Positions 6,944 through 15,595 of a DNA stretch of 32,792 nt are shown piece by piece. Where the stretch lies: NCBI GenBank assembly GCA_946616285.1, contig CAMOIT010000009.1, forward strand, positions 1-32,792, read 5' to 3'. The stretch comes from an uncultured Bacteroidales bacterium (lineage in GTDB: Bacteria > Bacteroidota > Bacteroidia > Bacteroidales > UBA932). The first letter of the stretch is position 1, and every line of letters begins with the position of its first letter. The notes under the pieces were generated by a model. It did no database searches and was not told where the DNA came from. It saw only the letters and a program-made list of their open reading frames with translations. A program made the translations under genes and the position numbers.

Positions 6944-8320
6944 ATGAAAACTAAAAGCATTCTTCTGGCAGCCGTGGCAGTAATGAGCCTGGCAGCATGC
7001 CACAGGGAGCCGGTCGGCCCCGTAGAAAAGGAGTTCACCGCGGGCTTCCAAACCAAGACCTCAGTCGCTTATGACGAGGCCAGCAACAAGTACGCCATCT
7101 CCTGGGAAGCAGGGGACCAGGTGAGCATCTTCGACGGCGAAGCAAACAACGTATTCACCGCCAAGGAAGCCGGCCTGTCCACCACCCTTACCGGTCAGGC
7201 CAAGGACGCCAACACCTACTATGCGCTCTATCCTTACGCAGCAAATGCGGCGCTCAACGGCGCCGTCATTTCCACTGCAATTCCTGCATCGGCAGCATTG
7301 ACGGCCGACGGATCGGCACACTTCGCCAACATTTCCGTCGCCAAGACCAGCGGCACCACCCTCAGCTTCGCAACCGTCGTGGGTATGATCAAATTCACCC
7401 TTGGCGCCGAAGCAACCGGCATCAAAGAGATCCACATCAAGGCCGTTGGCGGTGAAACCCTCGCCGGCAGCGCCTCCATCGACATGAGCGGCAACCCCGT
7501 CCTCAGCATCGCTGACGGCGTAAGTAGCATCACCGTAACCCCTGCCTCCGGCAACGTTTTCGAAACCGGACACAGCTACTATGTGGCAGCTGCCCCTGCG
7601 ACTCTCGCAAGCGGTATCGCCCTTGAATTCGTAACCGCAAACGGCAAGGTGACCAAGACCCAGGAAAAGGCCCTTACCATCAGCGCTGGCAAAGTTATGA
7701 ACATTGGTGTCATCAACAGCATCGACGACGTTCCCGAACCCATAATGGAATGCCCCTACCGGCACGAATTCGCCAACGGTGACTTCGGCATCGGCCCCAT
7801 CTTCGACTGGGGTGGCTGGGAAGACGGCTACTACTTTGACATGCTCACCAACCCGGATGTCCTTTCCGGCGCTACTTGGAACATAACCGATACCGGTTAC
7901 TACGAGTGGGCAGGTACTGAAGGTTGGAGAAAGGGTATCCAGCTTGGTACCGGCAATATGACCGTCTCTAATTTCGCCCTGTCTTCGACTTCCTTCCCTG
8001 GCGTAATCACCAGCATTACCCTTGGCTACAACTCCGGTATTACCGACGGCCAGAGCCTGGTAGCAAGCTGCACGGTGGGCAATGCCGTCTTCGGCGCTCC
8101 CGTGGCACACGGTGACGGTGACTATGAGGCCGTCTTCAATGGCAGCGCATCCGGCGACATCGTGATTACCCTTAACTCTACCACCAAGGGCGCCGTCTAC
8201 CTGTATTATCTGTACGTAGAATACGATCCGGACGGCACTCCCGTGGAGCCCGGCGACGATCGCGAGGAAACCGCAGGATTCCAGGATCTGACTGGTGAAA
8301 ACTATGACGTTCAGTGGTAA
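6944..8320 (+). CDS. Fimbrillin-like surface lipoprotein with C-terminal beta-sandwich
   Basis: The product is 458 aa with lipobox SLAAC (Cys19). Residues about 30-265 form a fimbrillin-like domain of a different type from the 995 and 5195 proteins but very close to the N-terminus of the 8295 protein (ISWEAGDQVSIFDG against ISWISGDLVSLFDG). Residues about 275-430 form a beta-sandwich related to the C-terminal module of the 995 product. It has no catalytic motif. The short leader before it is an AC-rich run (CACACACATAAACACACACT) without a Shine-Dalgarno. Its 3' end overlaps the start of the next gene, so the two are co-translated. It is probably an accessory glycan-binding lipoprotein; the substrate is unknown. 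Confidence 0.85.
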   Translation: MKTKSILLAAVAVMSLAACHREPVGPVEKEFTAGFQTKTSVAYDEASNKYAISWEAGDQVSIFDGEANNVFTAKEAGLSTTLTGQAKDANTYYALYPYAANAALNGAVISTAIPASAALTADGSAHFANISVAKTSGTTLSFATVVGMIKFTLGAEATGIKEIHIKAVGGETLAGSASIDMSGNPVLSIADGVSSITVTPASGNVFETGHSYYVAAAPATLASGIALEFVTANGKVTKTQEKALTISAGKVMNIGVINSIDDVPEPIMECPYRHEFANGDFGIGPIFDWGGWEDGYYFDMLTNPDVLSGATWNITDTGYYEWAGTEGWRKGIQLGTGNMTVSNFALSSTSFPGVITSITLGYNSGITDGQSLVASCTVGNAVFGAPVAHGDGDYEAVFNGSASGDIVITLNSTTKGAVYLYYLYVEYDPDGTPVEPGDDREETAGFQDLTGENYDVQW

Positions 8321-9941
8321 AAGAATCCTTGCCGCGCTAACGCTTATTACGGTTTTTGCGGCATGCAGTAAAGAGCAGAGCGTTTCCGTCGTCTCCGCAG
8401 ACGACGGAAACGGCTCACTCGTCTTTACAGCTGGATTCGATACCAAAACGTCCGTTTCCCCTGGCGGAAGCACTTATTCCATAAGCTGGATAAGCGGCGA
8501 CCTGGTGAGCCTTTTCGACGGCGTGTCCAACAACGCCTTCACGGCCCAGAGCACCGGAAGTTCTACAACCCTGAAGGGCAAGGCTGCCAATGCAGGCACC
8601 TACTATGCCCTTTACCCTTATTCGGCAGGGGCGTCGCTTTCCGGGACCGTCATCTCCACGTCTATCCCGTCTTCGGTCAAGGCTTCGGCCGACGGAAGCA
8701 CCGGCTTCGCCAACCTTTCCGTTGCCAAGACCAGCGGCACGAACCTGATCTTCACAACAGTGGCCGGCGTGCTGCGCTTCATCCTGGGCGGCACATTGAT
8801 GAACGTCAGTGAAATCCGCATTTCGGCCCTTGGCGGCGAAGCTATTGCCGGCAGCGTTACCATCGGCATGAGCGGTACTCCCGCACTGACCGTTGCCGCC
8901 GGTGTCAGCACCATCAGCGTTATACCGGCCTCCGGCAGCGTTTTTGCCACCGGGCACAGCTACTACGTGGCGGCAGCGCCTGGAACCCTTGCGAGCGGCA
9001 TAAAGCTGGAGTTCGTCACCCCTTCCGGAACGGTAACGAAGACGCAGAGCAAGGCGCTGACCATCAAGCCCGGCGTGGTGCTTAACCTTGGCACCATCGG
9101 AGACTCGTCCCCTTCTGACGGCTTTGCGCCGGCAGGCTATTCGCTGGTATGGAGCGATGAATTTACGGACGGGGAGGACCTCTCCGACAAGTGGACTTTT
9201 GAAAGCGGCGGCACCGGCTGGGGCAACGACGAACTGCAGTATTACTGCGCCAACGGCGTGTACTCCCGTACCGGGCAGCAGACGGCCTTCGTGAGCGACG
9301 GAACGCTGAAAATCAAGGCCTACAAGGTCACTCCCCGGAGCGACACGGACAACTGCTCCTACATCTCGGCCCGTATGTCCACCAAGGACAGGTGGAAGTA
9401 CGGCTACATAGAGATGAAGGCAAAGCTTCCGGTCGAAGCCGGCACCTGGTCGGCCTTCTGGATGCTTCCCAACCCGAACAAGTATCCTTCCTGGGTGCGG
9501 GACGAATCCTGCAAAGGCGGCGAACTGGACATCATGGAATATGTGCCGAACGACAACCCCGACGTGTACTACTTCTCGGCGCACAGCTACAACGCCACGC
9601 CCGAAGCAGGCAGAAGCAGCGGCTATGATGATCCCACTACCGGCAAGCACTATCCGTACTACGGCCAGACGGACATCAGCAATCCTGGCGGCAAGTGGCA
9701 CTATTTCGGGATGGAATGGACCCACACCTATGTGAAAGCCTTCATGGACGGTCAGCAGTTCTACTATGCTCCCAATCCATTCCCGAATTACCAACCGGCC
9801 GACAGCAACCCCGACTGGGGCTTCGACAAGGATTTCTACATCAAGTTGAACCTTGCCATCGGCGGCAGCTGGGGCGGAGCAGTGGATAAGAATTTCAGCG
9901 AATCTACCTACGAAATCGATTGGATCCGCGTCTACCAATAG
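8295..9941 (+). CDS. Lipoprotein with fimbrillin-like domain fused to GH16 laminarinase-like enzyme
   Basis: The product is 548 aa from GTG 8295, or 545 from ATG 8304; both overlap the previous gene. The signal ends in VFAAC (Cys24). Residues about 40-275 are fimbrillin-like, close to the 6944 product, and residues about 282-548 are a GH16 domain from GYSLVWSDEF to YEIDWIRVYQ. Catalytic motif ELDIME places E410, D412 and E415. This intact fusion is the model for the other two GH16 modules in the window. It is expected to sit on the outer membrane and cut beta-1,3-type glucan, with the fimbrillin-like part acting as a stalk. It is the last gene of its operon, with a terminator overlapping its stop. 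Confidence 0.92.
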   Translation: MKTMTFSGKRILAALTLITVFAACSKEQSVSVVSADDGNGSLVFTAGFDTKTSVSPGGSTYSISWISGDLVSLFDGVSNNAFTAQSTGSSTTLKGKAANAGTYYALYPYSAGASLSGTVISTSIPSSVKASADGSTGFANLSVAKTSGTNLIFTTVAGVLRFILGGTLMNVSEIRISALGGEAIAGSVTIGMSGTPALTVAAGVSTISVIPASGSVFATGHSYYVAAAPGTLASGIKLEFVTPSGTVTKTQSKALTIKPGVVLNLGTIGDSSPSDGFAPAGYSLVWSDEFTDGEDLSDKWTFESGGTGWGNDELQYYCANGVYSRTGQQTAFVSDGTLKIKAYKVTPRSDTDNCSYISARMSTKDRWKYGYIEMKAKLPVEAGTWSAFWMLPNPNKYPSWVRDESCKGGELDIMEYVPNDNPDVYYFSAHSYNATPEAGRSSGYDDPTTGKHYPYYGQTDISNPGGKWHYFGMEWTHTYVKAFMDGQQFYYAPNPFPNYQPADSNPDWGFDKDFYIKLNLAIGGSWGGAVDKNFSESTYEIDWIRVYQ

Positions 9942-9955
9942 GCGCGGATTTTTTT
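9924..9955 (+). terminator. Rho-independent terminator overlapping the GH16 stop codon
   Basis: ATCCGCG (9924-9930) pairs with CGCGGAT (9943-9949), followed by a run of seven T (9949-9955). The TAG stop lies inside the loop region, so the last codons form part of the hairpin. Confidence 0.85.
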
Positions 9956-9979
9956 GCGGCAGTGATACTCAATAGTTCG

Positions 9980-10342
9980 TTAATTTGTTCCCAGTCCTAA
10001 GCGGCTCTGGTATGAAATGGCGCATTCTCGCAGGAGTTCCTCACACTCGGCGACAGAAGGAATTCTCCATCCTCCACCAAGAAGAACTCTGGCGGCATCA
10101 TCCTCCATATCAAGAGAATTTTTGTCATCACAAAGACCGCTACCGGACCAATGGTCATTTTCCCCGGCAGGGCAATACTTTGTGACGATATCTTCACCGC
10201 TTCCCGCCCACTTATAGTTTTCCCAGTTGTACTCATACTTGGGGCTTGTCTCTCCCCATGAGAAGTAGGCCCCGTATTCTTCCGGAGATGTGGCACCCAG
10301 ATTGAATTCAGACCATTTAACGGAAAGCCCCAGGTCTACATG
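9980..10342 (-). pseudogene. Truncated FISUMP-type domain fragment
   Basis: Only the part of the 9980-10672 ORF from HVDLGLSVKW onward looks like protein. It matches the common Bacteroidetes pattern DLGLSVKW, SPEEYGAYFSWGET, EDDAARVLLGGGWRIPS that I know as the Fibrobacter succinogenes major paralogous (FISUMP) domain of surface lipoproteins. The usual second half of the domain after WRxPTxxE is missing, and the frame ends in LGLGTN-stop. The front 110 codons of the ORF run through a repeat cluster and the antisense of a TonB remnant, so they are not real coding sequence. No signal peptide or start is associated. It is a leftover of a larger gene. Confidence 0.7.
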
Positions 10343-10352
10343 TCCGCATGAA

Positions 10353-10516
10353 AACGTCCCAGGTCTGGGAGTAGAACGTCGCAGGTCCGAAAAAAAACGC
10401 TGAACTGCGACGTTCTGTGCCGTGAGATAACGATTTGCGTCGCAGTTCGGCCTAAAAAAACGGAACTGCGACAGCAAGTGTGTGACCTGCGACGAAATAG
10501 CACAGACCTGCGACGG
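10353..10516. repeat. Cluster of CTGCGAC-core inverted and direct repeats
   Basis: AGAACGTCGCAG (10373-10384) pairs perfectly with CTGCGACGTTCT (10405-10416). GTCGCAGTTC (10439-10448) pairs with GAACTGCGAC (10463-10472). GACCTGCGACG occurs directly at 10484-10494 and 10505-10515, and a variant ACGTCCCAGGTC lies at about 10354. Loops contain runs of seven to eight A. The same core appears around 3667-3740, so this is a dispersed intergenic repeat family. No protein is encoded. Confidence 0.75.
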
Positions 10517-10555
10517 TTTGGCGAGGATGGGCCGTGACAGACAAGGTCCCTGACC

Positions 10556-10597
10556 GGGCAGCGTTCGCAGGTGGCGCTTGGCCTCATCCTTGCCAAC
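10556..10597 (+). pseudogene. Remnant of an ABC transporter ATPase (signature region)
   Basis: The 39 bases from GGGCAGCGTTCGCAGGTG encode GQRSQVALGLILA. These are the same 13 residues found at the signature motif of the intact ATPase at 15695-16414 (from 16097). The three base differences are all synonymous, which points to a decayed paralog rather than a fresh copy. It is cut on both sides and joined to a TonB remnant in another frame. Confidence 0.65.
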
Positions 10598-10601
10598 CAA
10601 C

Positions 10602-10748
10602 GTACGCGTTCTCCGTGGCGTGGACCCTTCGCTTGACGCAGAGGCAGTCCGCGTAGTTTCCAGCTCCCCCAAGTGGAAGCCCGGACGTCAGCGCGACCGC
10701 GCCGTTAAGGTTACCTACACCTTCCCCGTGATTTTCCAGCTCCGCTAA
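10602..10748 (+). pseudogene. C-terminal remnant of a TonB-family protein
   Basis: Reading from GTA 10602 gives VRVLRGVDPSLDAEAVRVVSSSPKW... ending FPVIFQLR-stop. This is the textbook end of the TonB C-terminal domain (RGVDPxLDxEAxRVVxxxPxWxPG and then FPVxF). The domain's N-terminal half, the transmembrane anchor and any start are absent; the preceding sequence is the ABC ATPase remnant. An intact version would energise outer-membrane receptors. The frame is undamaged to its natural stop, and a terminator follows at 10771. Confidence 0.8.
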
Positions 10749-10770
10749 GCCACGGTTCATCAGAGATTCT

Positions 10771-10801
10771 AAAATGCCGGTCCGGAAAGGTCGGCATTTT
10801 T
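10771..10801. terminator. Bidirectional rho-independent terminator
   Basis: AAAATGCCG (10771-10779) pairs with CGGCATTTT (10792-10800), with T-runs on both strands. It closes the TonB remnant on plus and lies 18 bases past the stop of the long minus-strand gene. Confidence 0.8.
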
Positions 10802-10818
10802 CGTTCATGTGTCACTAA

Positions 10819-13800
10819 TCAGAACGGATAGCCCACGCCGAAGTTGAGGCGGAGGGCGTCAAGGACGCTGGGCATGTTGTAATAGGTGGTGATGGGCCGG
10901 GTGTAATCGGGAGTCAGTTCCTTGGTGTACTTGTATGTCTGGTAGGGAGCGTGGATGGCGAAGCCCAGGTCCAGGCGTATGACAAGGCCGTCAAGGTCCA
11001 GGCGGATTCCGGCACCGGTTCCCAGGGCTATTTGGTTGGCAAGGTAGGGGTTGTTGATAATTCCGTCATACAACTTCTCCGTCAGGCCCATAAGCTGCGC
11101 AAACGCCTCATAGTCTTCCGGATCCAGCTGATCCAAGGTATTACGCCAGTTCCACGTGTTGCCTGCATCCACGAAAACTGCGCCGTTGATTTTCCACACA
11201 AGGGGGAAGCGGAGCTCAGCGTTGGCCTCCAGTTTTATGTCACCTGAGTGGAAATAGTTCTGGTTGAATTTGGTGCTGTGGAAATTACCCGGTCCGTAGG
11301 AGTAAGGCTCGGCCGCGCGCATGCTGTTGGTGCCGCCGGCATATAGGGCTTCTGAAAGCGGGGATTCCACAGAGTTTCCAAGCGGCAGGTTGGCACCGGC
11401 GTAAAGGCGCGTTGCAAAGCAAACACGCTCCGTAATATTGAACTTGTTCCACAGTTCCGCCGTCAGCTTAACAAACTGATTGAAGGGTATTTTGCCGAAA
11501 GATTTATCCTTCTCGTTCCACTTGTGCCCGAAAGCGCAATAAATGGCGTTCGTCAGGTTTCCCGCTTCCTTGATTTCCACGTCGATCATGGTATTGACCG
11601 CCCGTCCGGACCGGTAATCGTTATAGGTCACAGCATAGCCGACAGCAGGAACAAGCTCGTTGCTGGCCAGCATCTTGAGGACTTCCGGATTCTCCGTTAT
11701 GGTGTGCATGACATCGTCCGATACCTTGGTCCTGGCTAAGGAAAGAGAGAGAGGCGTGACAGTATGTGTAACAAAGCCACCCGGACGGATGAAATACGAA
11801 AATGCCCCGGATAACTTGTGCACGCCGTACCCGCCGGCCACATTCTCGTACTTATAACCGATACGGTAGCGGGTATCTCCGTCAGGGAGATTATCCCCAA
11901 ACCACTGCAGATAAGGGAATACCAGCGCTGCGTCGACTCCGAATTTGTAGGTGTCGGTTTTTTGCGGGTCTCCGGGCTGCCTGTTACGCAGCGACCAATA
12001 GTAAGCCCCGAAGCCCTTCAAAGAAATGGTTTCCCCGTGTCCCATGAGATTTTTCATGGACTGGGTGAGGGTAAGGTTGGGGCCGAGGCTTTTGTTGGAC
12101 CTATATGCAATATCGGCATCCGTGTTAAACTTGTAAGTGTGTTCACCTTTTTCCCACTGCTTTGTGGCCACCACGCCCAGACCGGACTTCATCAGTTCTC
12201 CTTCAAAGACATTGTCGTAATCCCGCTTCGTGAACAGACGCAGCAATATGTTGCCGTCCTTGTTCAGTTTATAGTCGGCCGATGCCTGGTTCAGAAAGCC
12301 GTTGGCCTTATTTACCTCAGGATTGTCCGAAATGACGGACCCCAAGGTGATGCGCAGCTTGTCTTTGAACAGGGACTTGCTGAGGGAAATATTCATATCG
12401 TTTGTCCGGCCTGAAGCGTGTTCCGTCTGGCCGCTGCTGATATCTACGTCAACTATCTTCCCCATCTTGGAATTGGCCAGAGCGGCATTGATGCGGCTGT
12501 TGATGATGCTGGAGAGGGCATAGCCACCTCTTTGAGCGGCCACATTGCTGTCGCCCATATACATTCCGGTTGCCAGAAGGGCCGCCGCAACGCCTTCCTT
12601 GGTTTCCTGGTCCATGGAAGCAAGTTCGTGCGTAATCGTTTCGTCGTCGGGCGCTTCCAGGAAGAAGCCGATGGCACCGATTCCAAGCGAATCCAGCTCG
12701 CTCTTCACGCGTACGCCCGTGTTGAAGGTCACACGGCGGGTTTCCTCGTCAGCGGACTCGACATCGGCCTTTACCTGCTGCGAAGCAGAGACGTCAATCA
12801 TCGTCCGGCCAAGCGGGCCGTTGAAGTTGACGTGACTTCCGGGATCCACTCGGAAAGGCATCATGGGGTAGAGTTTTGGCGAGTAACGGACCTCTCCGTC
12901 GTCCACGTTGATTGTTCCGCCAAGGTTGATGTCCCCGCCGGCGCTGCTGTACTGCACGTTGACGGTACCGCTTGGCCGCACCTGCGCCAAATTTTTCTGG
13001 TCTATGGGGTAGGTGATGTCAGTCTCTGGAAGGACGGTAATATCGATGTCTGCGAGGATGCCGTCCAGAGGCCCGGTCACGCGGCCGTTTATGTCAGTGG
13101 CCAGATAACCGTAGACGGGTATGGGACCGTCCTTCGGGAGTTTTGCTGGAGAGAAATTGCTGGCGTCAATGCCAATATCCAGCAGCATGGTCTCCAGATT
13201 CATTCCTCCGTTCAGGGCCAGATAAGTGCTGTCCGCGCCATAGATACGCAAACCGCCAAAATCAACAACGTTGTGGGACATCACAACGGGCGTTTCACCA
13301 ATCCTCAGCTTAACGTCGTAGGGCTTGTACAATACGCTTACGTCACGTGGCAGGACTTCGGCCGATAAATCCATATTACCTGGCAGGCCGTCTGCGGCAC
13401 CTTTGGCCTGAATGAATCCGGCCAGATCCACATCGTCCCTATGTAGGATGCCATTGACCAGTTCTGCGGGGATGTCGTCCAGACGGACATCGGCGCGGAT
13501 GGAGTTCTCATACTGCTTAGATGGGGAAATAACGATGTCGGCCGTGCGGTCCCCCAGATTCATATCGTTATAGCGGAGGCTGTTCAGCGCGAGGTGTCCG
13601 GTACCGTTAAGATCCCTGCCAGTGCGCTGCAGGTCAAGCTTGAACGCGGCGTCCGTGCTCAAATTATCCAGATTCATCACGCCGTCCGTGATATTGGAAT
13701 CGGCCCTGAGCGAGGCAGAGGTTTTGCCTTCGGTCATGTTTACACGCACGGAGGCCTTGGCGGCGGGTAAACGCAGGGCAGTACTGTCGGCCGGATTGCC

Positions 13801-15576
13801 GATAACAGGGATGGATGCGTCCAGGGCAAGGTCGGAGCTGACGGGATCGGACTTTATCGACACAGCCAGGTTATCCAAATCCAGTCCTTTACTCTGGAGG
13901 ACGGGGTGAAGCGGGCTGCCTTTTGCCACTTTGATATCTGCCTTCAGGGCCGGGATAAGGTGCCTGAGCGTATCCAACTGAGTGAGGTCATGGAGGGAAG
14001 TTATGGAATTGACGAAGCTTGAGTCCTGAACCACCGCAAGGAGCGGCTTTACTTGGTCCAGAAGCGTGAGCACATGCATGGGACTATGCGTATCCAGGCT
14101 AAGCCCATTAGCGATGGCATGGAGCTCTGTATTTTTATCCGTACTGAAATCCAGGTTCAGGCGGTCTATATCCAGGTCTTCCCCGGCAACGTGCGCAATA
14201 AGGTTGCTTATCTGCGAGTGATAATCGACGCTTATCCGTTTTGGAGTGAGAAAGTCCTTCACTGAGAAGCGGTGCTCTGTCAGGGCCTTCACACGCAGGC
14301 TGTCGCCGGTCATTGAGACTGGCAGATTCAGGTTTCCGTTCACCGTTTTGCCGGAGAGCGTTGCGTCCAGTTCCAGGCCTGAGGCATTGATATCGTCATA
14401 TATGCATTCGGCCAGACGCACGTTCACTTTGCTCCTGATGGCGGAGGAATGGAGGTCTATTCCCTGACCTTGTGCGTGGATGTCGCCGGTCAGATTCACC
14501 TTGTGACTGCCCTCAAGGAAGGGACTGGCGTCCACTTTCAGGACATTAACCTGCATGTCATACGCCTCGTCGTCGATATCGTAGTAACCCTTGAGCCTTG
14601 CCTTGCTGCCGCGATAATCGGCTGCGGCGGCAATATCGGCCCGCATGGTCTCCAGGTCCAGCCTTGTGGCCGAGAGGTCTGCCTTTGCGCCGAATTCATC
14701 GGATTGGACGTACAGGCTGTTGGACTCAATCAGATTGGCAGCCAGATCTACCCTCACATCTCCGTCGATAGCCTCAAAAGGCAGGTACAGGGAGTTGAGG
14801 GCGAGGGATGCATTGCCGATCTTGATGCTTCTTACGTCGTAAAGGCTGTTTCCTACATCTGCCAGGACGTCGGTGCCCAGAGAGCCTGCGCTGATGACCA
14901 GACCCATCGGATTGAGGACGAATCGCACGTTGCTTAGCTCTCCGTCCGGAATGTCGAATGCCATAGGCGTGGATGTGGTGTCTTCAGGCGTGTCGGAGGA
15001 CTTGCCGCGAAGCTCAATCGCCAGATCAACATCGGCCAGCGTAAGGCCGTGCAGCGGATATTCTCCTTTGCCAATGTTCAGGCCGGGGCTCTTTACCTGC
15101 AGGTGGCCTACCAAAGCATCAATTCCAACCGAGCCTATCAGGGTATCAGAATGGACCGTAGCCCTTTCCAGCAGCAACTTGTCCACTACAATGGTACGGT
15201 CCATCAGGGCCGCGTCAGAATCTCCTTTCATAAGTCCCCGCAGACGCAGAGTATGCACAAACAGCAGGGTATCCTGGCCGCGATGACCTATGTACAGGCT
15301 GTCTATATCCACATCAAGCGGCAGGTCTCCCTTCCCTTTGTACGCGTAGTAAAGTATCTTCGGAGAATGATGGAACGGAGACAGATAAAGCCGTCCCAGA
15401 TCTACGTCAAGGTCGGTCCGTTCACTGATTATCGTCACGCACTTCTGAAGTATGGCCGTACGGACTTTTGGAACGGAAATGATAACCGTCACTGCTATTA
15501 CCAGCAACAGTACCAGCCCCAAAACCGCCCCAAGGATGGTGACGGGTATTTTCCAAATCAGTTTTTTGTTACCCAC
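10819..15576 (-). CDS. TamB (DUF490) protein fused to a TamL/BamA-like outer-membrane barrel
   Basis: From GTG 15576 the protein has 1585 aa. It starts with an inner-membrane anchor (about residues 8-35, ILGAVLGLVLLLVIAVTVII), followed by about 1100 residues of AsmA/TamB-type repeats with a DUF490 end (GGYALSSIINSRINAAL, then FLNQASADYKLNKDG). Without a break, about 445 residues resembling the barrel of Bacteroidetes TamL continue: SMKNLMGHGETISL, THTVTPLSLSL, GGTNSMRA, FRFPL-type ELRFPLVWKINGAVFVDAGN, and the C-terminal VGYPF. No POTRA domains are seen. The expected role is a periplasm-spanning conduit for outer-membrane protein or lipid insertion. ORF-track start 15729 lies upstream of the promoter and inside the divergent ABC gene, so GTG 15576 (or TTG 15585) is preferred. 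Confidence 0.85.
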   Translation of the reverse strand: MGNKKLIWKIPVTILGAVLGLVLLLVIAVTVIISVPKVRTAILQKCVTIISERTDLDVDLGRLYLSPFHHSPKILYYAYKGKGDLPLDVDIDSLYIGHRGQDTLLFVHTLRLRGLMKGDSDAALMDRTIVVDKLLLERATVHSDTLIGSVGIDALVGHLQVKSPGLNIGKGEYPLHGLTLADVDLAIELRGKSSDTPEDTTSTPMAFDIPDGELSNVRFVLNPMGLVISAGSLGTDVLADVGNSLYDVRSIKIGNASLALNSLYLPFEAIDGDVRVDLAANLIESNSLYVQSDEFGAKADLSATRLDLETMRADIAAAADYRGSKARLKGYYDIDDEAYDMQVNVLKVDASPFLEGSHKVNLTGDIHAQGQGIDLHSSAIRSKVNVRLAECIYDDINASGLELDATLSGKTVNGNLNLPVSMTGDSLRVKALTEHRFSVKDFLTPKRISVDYHSQISNLIAHVAGEDLDIDRLNLDFSTDKNTELHAIANGLSLDTHSPMHVLTLLDQVKPLLAVVQDSSFVNSITSLHDLTQLDTLRHLIPALKADIKVAKGSPLHPVLQSKGLDLDNLAVSIKSDPVSSDLALDASIPVIGNPADSTALRLPAAKASVRVNMTEGKTSASLRADSNITDGVMNLDNLSTDAAFKLDLQRTGRDLNGTGHLALNSLRYNDMNLGDRTADIVISPSKQYENSIRADVRLDDIPAELVNGILHRDDVDLAGFIQAKGAADGLPGNMDLSAEVLPRDVSVLYKPYDVKLRIGETPVVMSHNVVDFGGLRIYGADSTYLALNGGMNLETMLLDIGIDASNFSPAKLPKDGPIPVYGYLATDINGRVTGPLDGILADIDITVLPETDITYPIDQKNLAQVRPSGTVNVQYSSAGGDINLGGTINVDDGEVRYSPKLYPMMPFRVDPGSHVNFNGPLGRTMIDVSASQQVKADVESADEETRRVTFNTGVRVKSELDSLGIGAIGFFLEAPDDETITHELASMDQETKEGVAAALLATGMYMGDSNVAAQRGGYALSSIINSRINAALANSKMGKIVDVDISSGQTEHASGRTNDMNISLSKSLFKDKLRITLGSVISDNPEVNKANGFLNQASADYKLNKDGNILLRLFTKRDYDNVFEGELMKSGLGVVATKQWEKGEHTYKFNTDADIAYRSNKSLGPNLTLTQSMKNLMGHGETISLKGFGAYYWSLRNRQPGDPQKTDTYKFGVDAALVFPYLQWFGDNLPDGDTRYRIGYKYENVAGGYGVHKLSGAFSYFIRPGGFVTHTVTPLSLSLARTKVSDDVMHTITENPEVLKMLASNELVPAVGYAVTYNDYRSGRAVNTMIDVEIKEAGNLTNAIYCAFGHKWNEKDKSFGKIPFNQFVKLTAELWNKFNITERVCFATRLYAGANLPLGNSVESPLSEALYAGGTNSMRAAEPYSYGPGNFHSTKFNQNYFHSGDIKLEANAELRFPLVWKINGAVFVDAGNTWNWRNTLDQLDPEDYEAFAQLMGLTEKLYDGIINNPYLANQIALGTGAGIRLDLDGLVIRLDLGFAIHAPYQTYKYTKELTPDYTRPITTYYNMPSVLDALRLNFGVGYPF

Positions 15577-15595
15577 GGCGTGCAATAAGTGATAA

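Noticed and set aside
7061-9938. Long minus-strand ORFs (470 and 507 aa) opposite the 6944 and 8295 lipoprotein genes
   Set aside because: Translations are low-complexity and Val/Gly/Ala/His-rich, as expected from the antisense of Ser/Thr/Ala-rich lipoproteins; no start signals or domains.
10353-10516. CRISPR array
   Set aside because: Repeat units are in both orientations, unequal in spacing and without uniform spacers; no cas genes are present.
10343-10672. N-terminal 110 codons of the minus ORF 9980-10672
   Set aside because: They are translated from the repeat cluster and the reverse of the ABC/TonB remnants, so the open frame is accidental.
12418-13368. 316-codon plus-strand ORF inside the TamB-barrel gene
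   Set aside because: Antisense shadow; no domain, and the minus-strand TamB reading is strongly supported.
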